Of a DNA stretch of 6,054 bases, positions 1 through 5,275 are shown piece by piece; position 1 is the stretch's first letter; each line of letters opens with the position of its first letter. The stretch is from CAYNGH01 sp964396845 (GTDB lineage: Bacteria > Vulcanimicrobiota > JAJTBE01 > CAYNGH01). The translations under genes and the position numbers were made by a program. The stretch covers positions 1-6,054 of the forward strand of contig CAYNGH010000186.1 of the NCBI GenBank assembly GCA_964396845.1. The letters run 5' to 3'. The notes beneath the pieces are model-generated. The model was not told where the DNA came from. It ran no database searches and saw nothing but the letters and a program-made list of their open reading frames with translations.

Positions 1-446
1 GATTCCTTCCTGAGCAGACCCAGTTCACAGGCCACGTGAAGAAATACTCTTCCGGTGGAGCCTTGCTTGCCACCATAACCACATCGGGGCAGGCATTTGG
101 CGAACTGTTTTATCCTGCTTCAATTACCGTGGATGAATATGACTTCCTGTATGTGGGAGATACCAACCAGAATGATGGATGGCTGTTGCCCGATACCACC
201 GATGCCCGGGCCCGGGTCATGAAGTTTGACCCCGATGGAGCCTTTGTTACCCAGTTCGGCCAGTATGGCGCACCTGGTGATTACTATGGCGGTTATCCAG
301 CAGGAGCAAGTTCCAGGCGAGCCGGCGAAGGGGAGTTCACCACTCCCAGAGGAATCGCCGTGGATTCAGAAAAGAGCGCTTATGTGACAGATCCCTTCGG
401 GATGTCATTGCAGAAGTTTGTTCTGGATCTGGAGTCAGATGAATAA
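1..446 (+). CDS. NHL-repeat beta-propeller protein, C-terminal fragment (5' end outside window)
   Basis: The reading frame is open from the first complete codon at position 3 to the TAA at 444-446, giving 147 residues, so the gene begins upstream of the window. A GTG at 36 lies in frame but has no Shine-Dalgarno and sits inside the propeller, so it is not the start. The sequence shows two NHL-type blades. One runs from FGELFYPASITVDEYDFLYV through RVMKFDPDGAFVTQFG, the other is TTPRGIAVDSEKSAYVTD followed by LQKF. Each has the usual order of a P-x-x-I-x-V-D strand, a Y-V-x-D strand, and an (I/V/L)-x-K-F strand. A Gly/Tyr-rich insertion separates them. NHL propellers usually act as binding or scaffold domains, and many bacterial ones are secreted. 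The N-terminus and any signal peptide are not visible, so location and ligand are unknown. The family call is fairly secure; the function is not. Confidence 0.82.
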   Translation, partial: FLPEQTQFTGHVKKYSSGGALLATITTSGQAFGELFYPASITVDEYDFLYVGDTNQNDGWLLPDTTDARARVMKFDPDGAFVTQFGQYGAPGDYYGGYPAGASSRRAGEGEFTTPRGIAVDSEKSAYVTDPFGMSLQKFVLDLESDE

Positions 447-475
447 GGGATAATTCTTTATCCTTGTCTGTATAG

Positions 476-502
476 AAGCCCGGGGGAAACCCCGGGCTTT
501 TT
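476..502 (+). terminator. Rho-independent terminator after the NHL-repeat gene
   Basis: A perfect 10-bp GC-rich stem (476-485 AAGCCCGGGG with 490-499 CCCCGGGCTT) is closed by a GAAA (GNRA) tetraloop at 486-489 and runs into five T residues at 498-502. It lies 30 bases after the stop codon of the NHL-repeat gene. On the opposite strand there is no T run after the stem, so it should work only on + strand transcripts. It implies that the lipoprotein gene downstream needs its own promoter between about 503 and 570. I could not identify a convincing -35/-10 pair there. Confidence 0.94.
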
Positions 503-570
503 CCATGGGAACAGAAAATAAAGGTTATTGGCCCTGCCGGGAGAATTTACCAGTGGGTTCGTCAATTTCT

Positions 571-577
571 GGAGGTG
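571..577 (+). promoter_or_regulatory. Ribosome binding site that sets a TTG start
   Basis: GGAGGTG at 571-577 matches the anti-Shine-Dalgarno over seven bases. The first in-frame GTG (575) lies inside this motif and so cannot be served by it. The in-frame TTG at 584 is six bases downstream of the motif, which is ideal spacing. This favours TTG 584 as the true start of the lipoprotein gene. Confidence 0.75.
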
Positions 578-583
578 TTTGTC

Positions 584-1975
584 TTGCAGAAGGATAGAAT
601 TATCATCAACAGGGCAGGGATGTTGTTTTTAATCCTGATGTCGGCAGTTCTGGGGTTGCTGTGGGCAGGTTGTTCCGATGGAGGTTTTAAGGATATTTCC
701 ATCATGTCCATTCAATTGAACCCTGAAGAAGTTGCAGTTGAAGCCGGAGATATGATTAAGGTTTCCGCCATCGCCATCTTTTCCAACGGCACAGTTGGGG
801 ATATATCCTCCCAGGTGAAATGGTATTCCACTGATGATACCACGGCTCGGGTCACAGACAGGGGACAGGTGTGGGGCATATCAGCGGGAGTGGCGGTGGT
901 AGTCGCAAAATATGGCGACACGGTAAAGAAAGTTCTGGTCAGCGTGGATGAAGCACGGCAATTCAAGGGAGCAGATTTTGTCTTTGTATCCAACAGCACT
1001 GATGACACAGTGACAGTGATTAACAGGGGCACCGGTGAGGTTTCCAGCACAATTCCCGTGGGGCCGGGGCCGGCAGGCATGGCCCTTTCTCCGGATTCCC
1101 GCTTTCTTTATGTGGCTAATTATGGATCCGGCTCAGGAAATACCCTTTCGGTCATTGACACCGGGGATCTCTTTGGAGGAGCAACAACAGTTCCCTGCAA
1201 TAAAGCTCCCTCAGCCCTGGCGATTTCTCCCGGCGGGGATATCCTCTATGTGTTCAGCCACAATCCCTCGGGAGGTTTCATATCGGCATTTCGCACAGAC
1301 ACCCTTCAGAGAACCGGGATGACCTTCTCCACTTTGTCAAAACCTGTGGGAGGGGTGGTTTCTCCCGATGGAAAACGGCTTTATGTTATCTGCGCCGGGG
1401 ATTCTTTCCGGGAAAGAAACCTGTGGATTTATGATACTTTTATTCCCGGCGGGATGCCGGAGAGATATGAAACCGGCGGGATTCCTTCATCCATGGCTCT
1501 TTCCCCTGACGGTGAAAAGATTTATATCGCCGGAATTGATGACCAGGGAGGCTTTCTGGCGGTAATTGATCAGCAACGTAAATTCCCCGGCCCGGTTAAA
1601 ATTTCCCTGGAAGATGAGCCGGGAGAGATTGCCCTTTCATATGATGGAAAACAGCTTTTTGTTGCCGGTTATGATGCCGGCGAAGGAGATGCCCTGTATG
1701 TCTTTGATACCGGGGATTTGAATCTTGAGCCCTTGAAGGTGACGGTAACCCCGGGGCCATACGGGGTGGCTGTGGACCCCGGCGGTAATATTGTATATGT
1801 TACCGGGTTCAATGCCGGCGAAGGGAACGTTGTGTCCATGGTGGATACTCAACATCCTGATGCTTCGGTTACTGAAACTGTAGCCGGAAAGGGGCCTTTT
1901 GCAGTGACGGCTCCCATCATTGTAAGGCAGGTTGAGAATATTTCCCCCGGGATAAAGCCCTTCTTCGGGCCATAA
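584..1975 (+). CDS. Predicted lipoprotein: BIG2-type Ig-like domain plus seven-bladed YVTN/YncE-like beta-propeller
   Basis: Start TTG 584 is chosen from the Shine-Dalgarno, giving 463 residues; GTG 575 would add three. Residues 1-29 form a signal peptide: basic start with K and R, a hydrophobic core (MLFLILMSAVLGLL), then a lipobox W-A-G-C with Cys30 as the predicted lipidation site. Trp at -3 is unusual (Leu, Val or Ile is typical). Ser at +2 would fit outer-membrane sorting under the E. coli rule. Residues 40-122 look like a BIG2 domain (opening IQLNPEEVAVEAGD, with VKWYSTDDTTARV and GVAVVVAKYGD). Residues 132-447 contain seven blades of 42-47 residues, each with an (F/I/L)-(Y/F)-V strand and a P-x-x-(M/L/V)-A-(L/I/V)-(S/D)-P-(D/G) turn. 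They start near residues 132, 174, 220, 265, 312, 357 and 403. A 16-residue tail follows. The expected role is binding or adhesion at the cell surface; no catalytic residues can be assigned. An 87-bp gap without a terminator separates it from the SDR gene, so cotranscription is possible. Confidence 0.9.
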   Translation: MQKDRIIINRAGMLFLILMSAVLGLLWAGCSDGGFKDISIMSIQLNPEEVAVEAGDMIKVSAIAIFSNGTVGDISSQVKWYSTDDTTARVTDRGQVWGISAGVAVVVAKYGDTVKKVLVSVDEARQFKGADFVFVSNSTDDTVTVINRGTGEVSSTIPVGPGPAGMALSPDSRFLYVANYGSGSGNTLSVIDTGDLFGGATTVPCNKAPSALAISPGGDILYVFSHNPSGGFISAFRTDTLQRTGMTFSTLSKPVGGVVSPDGKRLYVICAGDSFRERNLWIYDTFIPGGMPERYETGGIPSSMALSPDGEKIYIAGIDDQGGFLAVIDQQRKFPGPVKISLEDEPGEIALSYDGKQLFVAGYDAGEGDALYVFDTGDLNLEPLKVTVTPGPYGVAVDPGGNIVYVTGFNAGEGNVVSMVDTQHPDASVTETVAGKGPFAVTAPIIVRQVENISPGIKPFFGP

Positions 1976-2011
1976 GATTGATTGCCGGGCATGGATTAAC
2001 CCGCCGGGAAC

Positions 2012-2038
2012 AGTTGGAACAGTTGGAATAGTTACAAT
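2012..2038 (+). repeat. Three tandem 9-bp units upstream of the SDR gene
   Basis: AGTTGGAAC (2012-2020), AGTTGGAAT (2021-2029) and AGTTACAAT (2030-2038) stand head to tail in the gap between the lipoprotein and SDR genes. The last six bases of the third unit, TACAAT at 2033-2038, resemble a -10 box (5 of 6). However, the nearest -35-like TTGGAA (2014-2019) is only 13 bases away, which is too close for a standard sigma70 promoter. The array may be a binding site for a regulator or just slippage. Confidence 0.6.
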
Positions 2039-2062
2039 GAATTTGTCTTTTTAGGAGTTATT

Positions 2063-2848
2063 ATGTCACAGGATCGGCCTGTTGCCCTTATAACTGGTGC
2101 TTCCACTGGAATCGGCGCAAATTTTGCTCTTCAGCTGGCTCCTCTGGGTTATGATTTAATTATTTGTGCCCGCAGAAAAGAAAAGCTGGAAGAACTCTCC
2201 GCCCGGATTATTGATTCTTATGGCGTTGAGGTGGAATTGATATGTTTGGATCTCTTCACCAGGGAGGGGATAGAAACGCTGGAGCATCGGATTGACCGGT
2301 GTTCTCGCCTGGAATATCTGGTGAACAACGCGGGATTCGGCACAGTGGGACATTTTGACCAGGTGGAATTAAAAAAGCATCTGGCTATGATAGACCTGCA
2401 TATCAGTGTTCCAGTTCGCCTGTCATACAGGGCCATACCTTTGATGAAACAGCGGGGACGGGGTCGGATAATCAATGTATCATCCGTGGGAGCTTTCATG
2501 CCTTCCAGCCATGGAACTATTTATAATGCCACCAAGTCCTTTCTCAACAGTTTCTCCACATCCCTGGCCATGGGGCTGGAAAAATCCGGCATAAAGGTTC
2601 AGGCCCTATGTCCGGGGCTTACCAGAACAGATTTTCACTTCACCGATGAGTTCAAAGGCATCCGGCTTCACAGGAGCAACAACCTGATATGGATGGATCC
2701 GCCGGAAGTGGTGAGCTGTTCCATTGACAAAATTGAAAATACCCGTCAGATTATAGTGATTCCCGGTGTGGCGAACAAGATTATTGCAGGGCTTCTGAAG
2801 AATTCTCTGACGGGCTGGTTTCTGGCCCGGGCATTATATGACAAATAA
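2063..2848 (+). CDS. Short-chain dehydrogenase/reductase, DltE-like (SDR family), NADP(H)-type
   Basis: This 261-residue cytoplasmic oxidoreductase has the usual length for a classical SDR. ATG 2063 is preceded by AGGAG at 2053-2057. The Rossmann nucleotide-binding motif T-G-A-S-T-G-I-G is at residues 11-18. The basic pair Arg37-Arg38 after beta-strand 2 favours NADP(H). N-N-A-G is at 88-91, catalytic Ser141 lies in INVSSVG, and Tyr154-x-x-x-Lys158 in YNATK; the Ser-to-Tyr spacing of 13 is canonical. C-P-G-x-x-(R)-T at 183-189 is the usual segment after strand beta-6. The Asn of the extended Asn-Ser-Tyr-Lys tetrad, expected in the V-N or L-N motif of helix 4, is replaced by His113 (IDLHISVP). 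The family usually reduces or oxidises carbonyl or hydroxyl groups on small substrates; the substrate cannot be read from the sequence. The C-terminal 55 residues resemble the tail of DltE-type SDRs. It may be cotranscribed with the lipoprotein gene. It ends before an AT-rich intergenic region. Confidence 0.95.
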   Translation: MSQDRPVALITGASTGIGANFALQLAPLGYDLIICARRKEKLEELSARIIDSYGVEVELICLDLFTREGIETLEHRIDRCSRLEYLVNNAGFGTVGHFDQVELKKHLAMIDLHISVPVRLSYRAIPLMKQRGRGRIINVSSVGAFMPSSHGTIYNATKSFLNSFSTSLAMGLEKSGIKVQALCPGLTRTDFHFTDEFKGIRLHRSNNLIWMDPPEVVSCSIDKIENTRQIIVIPGVANKIIAGLLKNSLTGWFLARALYDK

Positions 2849-2902
2849 TGACAATATCTCTGCCCCTGTTTATCGGTTTAAAAATATCTGGCATTCTCCG
2901 AT

Positions 2903-2936
2903 AAATCTGCCGGCTGATGACCGGTTATTTTATTTT
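2903..2936 (+). terminator. Possible weak terminator after the SDR gene
   Basis: An imperfect hairpin pairs AAAT and GCCGG (2903-2906, 2909-2913) with CCGGT and ATTT (2921-2925, 2927-2930) around a 7-base loop, with a small internal loop between the two helices. The A/T-rich stretch TATTTT follows (2931-2936). It sits 55 bases after the stop codon. An overlapping inverted repeat, TTTATCGG (2869-2876) with CCGATAAA (2898-2905), would compete with its lower stem. The interrupted stem and broken T run keep this tentative. Confidence 0.4.
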
Positions 2937-2938
2937 CC

Positions 2939-2997
2939 GACAGATGTCAATAGAATCATGAATTAATTGTCGGGTTATTATTCTAAATTAATCTGTC
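2939..2997. repeat. Nested inverted repeat in the intergenic region before the REC-PAS gene
   Basis: Two perfect inverted repeats are nested on the same axis. The outer is GACAGAT (2939-2945) with ATCTGTC (2991-2997), the inner is TAGAAT (2951-2956) with ATTCTA (2980-2985). They are separated by a symmetric 5/5 internal loop, and the 23-base apical segment contains the palindrome AATTAATT (2961-2968). It ends 34 bases before the -10 box of the REC-PAS gene. It could be an operator-like site or a 3' RNA structure of the SDR transcript. Confidence 0.5.
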
Positions 2998-3030
2998 ATA
3001 TTTTCAAGTCAATCCGGAATAATCTGTGAA

Positions 3031-3036
3031 TATAAT
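3031..3036 (+). promoter_or_regulatory. Consensus -10 box upstream of the REC-PAS gene
   Basis: TATAAT is a perfect sigma70 -10 hexamer, with a TG two bases before it (3027-3028), close to an extended -10. The matching -35 position (about 3008-3013, GTCAAT) is poor, so activity may depend on an activator or the near-extended -10. The predicted transcript start is near 3043, giving a leader of about 80 bases to ATG 3123. A start at TTG 3051 would have almost no room for a ribosome binding site. Confidence 0.5.
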
Positions 3037-3122
3037 CATTAGAGAGCAGTTTGCCTGAAAGAATATCCGGTTTGATTCTGGATTTTATTTTCTTTTTAAA
3101 CTGCTGTTTCCGAGGTGATTCC

Positions 3123-5018
3123 ATGGAAACTGTCCAGGACAGGCCGAGAGTATTTCACATTGATGACGATGAAGATTTTCTGGAGTTGTTTGCTATTACC
3201 TTTGGAAACTGGCTGGAAATTCATTCTTTTAATGACGGCCGGAAAGCTATTTTGCAAATGGATGCATCTTTGCCGGATGTCATTGTCACCGATTATGAAA
3301 TGCCTGATTATAACGGCATAGATTTGTTAAATGACATTCGCCGGTATGATGAGTTTATCCCGGTGATATTCTATACTGGCCAGGGCAATGAAGAGATAGC
3401 CAGGGAAGCATTTATCTCCGGAGCATCAGATTATTTTACCAAGGATCTTTTTGGTTTTGTTCACCGGGAGAAGTTTGTCAACGTGGTTCGTCGGGCCTGC
3501 AGAACCCGGCAGGCGGAAATTGAACGGCGCAACAGCGAAGCCAAATACCAGAGAGTTTTTGAGAATATCCGGGATGTGTATTATGAAACTGATCTGGATG
3601 GGAAACTCCTGGAGATCAGTCCGTCCATTGAAGAAGTTTCCAAGTTCAAGAGGGAAGAGCTTATTGGCCGGTCGGTAATCGATCTTTATGCGGACAAGAC
3701 CTTCTGGTTCAATGGCGTGGCTGATCTTCTCCAGCATGGAGAATTCCGGGATTATGAGATACCCTTGAAAGACAAGGACGGCAGGCTGAAATGGTGCTCC
3801 ATAAACGTCAAACTGATACTGGACAAGGATGGGACCCCCTGCAAGGTGATAGGTTCCCTTCATGACATCACCGAAAGGAAAGAATCAGCCAGGGAACTTG
3901 AAAAAATAAAAGCCCTCCTTCTGGCGGCCATTGAAAATTCCCCGGCAGGCATAATTATTGCTGATGCGCCCCAGGGAAACATTCGAATCGCCAACCGGGC
4001 AGCCATGGCAATCCGGGGGAAATCCCATGAAATTATCACAAAAAGCGATAATCATAAAGAAGCCGGAGAAGACTGGTGGATTCCCGGTCATGTTGACGGC
4101 GATGAATCCGGTCATAGAGATATCCCCCTGACCCGAGCCCTTTTGAACCGGGAAGTGATCCGGAACCAGAAGGCTGTTATCCGGGGGACTAATGGAGATT
4201 TGCGGGAAATCCTGGTCAGCGCTGCCCCGGTATATGATTCTGACGGCACGGTAATTGCCGGGGTAGAGGTCCTGACCGATGTGACCGATCAAAGAGAAGT
4301 GGAAGAGAGCCTCCGGGATTCCGAAAGCCTTTATAAGTCCACCATTAATGCCCTGTCTGACGGCATTCACATGATTGACAGAAATCATCGGATCCTTATG
4401 GTTAACGATACTCTTCGTTTCTGGTGCAGGGACCTGGGGCTGGATGACCAGCTGGAGGGCAGGGATCTTTTTGATGTATGTTTTTTTCTTGGAGAAAGGG
4501 TCAGGGAAGAGTACGACAAGGTGTTCAATTCTGGCCGAATAATGGTAACCCGGGAAAAACAGTCCATCAAAGGGTGTAAGATTTTTACAGAAACTACAAA
4601 GATTCCCATATTTGATGGAAAAATAGTGAATAAAATCGTTACGGTCATCCGGGACATCACCAAGACAAGGCTGGCCCAGGAATCGATGCGGGCAGCCCGG
4701 GACAGGCTAAGGACAGTGCTAAGGACAATACCCTATCTCACCCTGGTGTTGAAGGAAGATGGCATTATTGAAGACCTTTATCCAGGGAAATCTGTATTTT
4801 TTAACCTGCCGGAAAACAGTTCCATTGGAGCATCCCTTTTTTCATTTCTTCCCAGGGAATATCATGATGTTTTCAAGAATGCAATTCAGGCAGCAACAAC
4901 AAGAAAAGCCGTAGAAATTTGTATTGACAACAACCAGAACCGCTTTACAATCCAGATGCTCACATGCAATCCAAGGGGCAACCGTAAAATTATATGTCTT
5001 ATAAGGGATGTGCAATAA
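3123..5018 (+). CDS. Response-regulator receiver protein with four PAS domains and no output domain (REC-PAS4)
   Basis: The start is ATG 3123, with GAGGTGAT at 3112-3119 as ribosome binding site; the frame extends to TTG 3051 but without such a site. The product has 631 residues, with no signal peptide or membrane span. Residues 8-125 form a receiver domain with every key residue: acidic Asp14/Asp15, phosphoacceptor Asp57 (VTDYEMPD), Thr85 (FYTG) and Lys107 (YFTK). Four PAS domains follow: about 142-253 (ending GSLHDITERK), 264-392 (VEVLTDVTDQ), 400-516 (VTVIRDITKT) and 524-631 (ending CLIRDVQ). Short charged helical linkers join them. The D-I-T or D-V-T ending of the first three is the standard PAS exit motif. 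The protein stops at the last strand of PAS4, with no HisKA, HATPase, GGDEF, EAL or HTH region. It presumably receives phosphate from a separate histidine kinase and integrates ligand or redox signals, relaying them by protein contact. The first three PAS domains are confident; PAS4 is more divergent. No cofactor-binding residue can be assigned. Confidence 0.93.
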   Translation: METVQDRPRVFHIDDDEDFLELFAITFGNWLEIHSFNDGRKAILQMDASLPDVIVTDYEMPDYNGIDLLNDIRRYDEFIPVIFYTGQGNEEIAREAFISGASDYFTKDLFGFVHREKFVNVVRRACRTRQAEIERRNSEAKYQRVFENIRDVYYETDLDGKLLEISPSIEEVSKFKREELIGRSVIDLYADKTFWFNGVADLLQHGEFRDYEIPLKDKDGRLKWCSINVKLILDKDGTPCKVIGSLHDITERKESARELEKIKALLLAAIENSPAGIIIADAPQGNIRIANRAAMAIRGKSHEIITKSDNHKEAGEDWWIPGHVDGDESGHRDIPLTRALLNREVIRNQKAVIRGTNGDLREILVSAAPVYDSDGTVIAGVEVLTDVTDQREVEESLRDSESLYKSTINALSDGIHMIDRNHRILMVNDTLRFWCRDLGLDDQLEGRDLFDVCFFLGERVREEYDKVFNSGRIMVTREKQSIKGCKIFTETTKIPIFDGKIVNKIVTVIRDITKTRLAQESMRAARDRLRTVLRTIPYLTLVLKEDGIIEDLYPGKSVFFNLPENSSIGASLFSFLPREYHDVFKNAIQAATTRKAVEICIDNNQNRFTIQMLTCNPRGNRKIICLIRDVQ

Positions 5019-5121
5019 ACTCCTGTTTCACTTCTGGACATAAAAAGATATTTCCGGCCTTTTTCCGGATGTTGTGATGTAGAGGAAATCCCGCCTTGAT
5101 AGGAATTTCCTGGTTGACTAT

Positions 5122-5230
5122 GAAACTCTCCGATAATGTTTACATTTTTTTTACAATATTCGTATTGATATGACTTTCTAACCGGGTTAAAATGAAGGAG
5201 TTTCCGGGATATCCTCTGTGGGAGAGTTTC
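5122..5230. repeat. 10-bp inverted repeat flanking the promoter of the repeat-protein gene
   Basis: GAAACTCTCC at 5122-5131 and GGAGAGTTTC at 5221-5230 are exact reverse complements, 89 bases apart. They bracket the predicted promoter at 5165-5193 and its transcript start. A degenerate third copy, GGAGTTTCC, lies at 5198-5206. The placement suits a pair of operators for one regulator, but a chance match of this length in a small region cannot be excluded. Confidence 0.45.
5165..5193 (+). promoter_or_regulatory. Predicted sigma70-type promoter for the repeat-protein gene
   Basis: TTGATA at 5165-5170 (5 of 6 to the -35 consensus) and TAAAAT at 5188-5193 (5 of 6 to the -10) are separated by exactly 17 bases. 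Transcription would begin near 5200 and leave a leader of about 75 bases before ATG 5276. The rest of 5019-5275 holds an eight-T tract (5145-5152), an AGGAAAT/ATTTCCT inverted repeat (5083-5089, 5105-5111) and no gene. Confidence 0.65.
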
Positions 5231-5237
5231 CCCGGAA
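5202..5237 (+). promoter_or_regulatory. Predicted stem-loop in the 5' leader of the repeat-protein gene
   Basis: TTCCGGG (5202-5208) pairs perfectly with CCCGGAA (5231-5237). Within it CTCT (5214-5217) can pair with AGAG (5223-5226) around a GTGGG loop, giving a two-helix hairpin at the very start of the predicted transcript. It is 27 bases before the ribosome binding site and no T run follows, so it is not a terminator. It may stabilise the mRNA or be a protein-binding site. It overlaps the right arm of the 10-bp inverted repeat. Confidence 0.45.
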
Positions 5238-5275
5238 TTGGCTGATTACATAACAGATGGAATAGAGGCGGGTTC

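Noticed and set aside
36..446. GTG at 36 as the start of the NHL-repeat gene
   Set aside because: The frame is open to the window edge, there is no Shine-Dalgarno, and the start would fall inside a propeller; the gene is simply cut by the window.
575..583. GTG 575 as start of the lipoprotein gene
   Set aside because: It lies inside the GGAGGTG ribosome binding site; TTG 584 has the correct spacing. The difference is only three residues and does not affect the protein call.
712..1855. Antisense and alternate-frame open frames over the lipoprotein gene
   Set aside because: They overlap a gene with clear domain structure, have no ribosome binding sites or recognisable motifs, and are shadows of its codon use.
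1957..1970. GCCC/GGGC hairpin at the end of the lipoprotein gene as a terminator
   Set aside because: The stem is only 4 bp, lies inside the coding sequence and has no T run.
3051..3122. N-terminal extension of the REC-PAS protein from TTG 3051, adding a short hydrophobic stretch that could look like a membrane anchor
   Set aside because: It is only about 8 bases after the predicted transcript start, has no Shine-Dalgarno, and ATG 3123 has a near-perfect one directly before a normal receiver-domain start.
3426..4663. Minus-strand open frames over the REC-PAS gene
   Set aside because: They lie wholly inside a well-supported coding region and show no protein-family features.
5042..5069. Hairpins after the REC-PAS gene (AAAAAG/CTTTTT or TCCGG/CCGGA) as a terminator
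   Set aside because: The stems are 5-6 bp, mutually exclusive, and not followed by a T run; I could not place a terminator for this gene with confidence.
5019..5099. Nonsense or frameshift loss of an output domain from the REC-PAS gene
   Set aside because: The in-frame extension is 26 codons with no recognisable kinase, GGDEF or HTH motif, and the following region looks like a promoter region.
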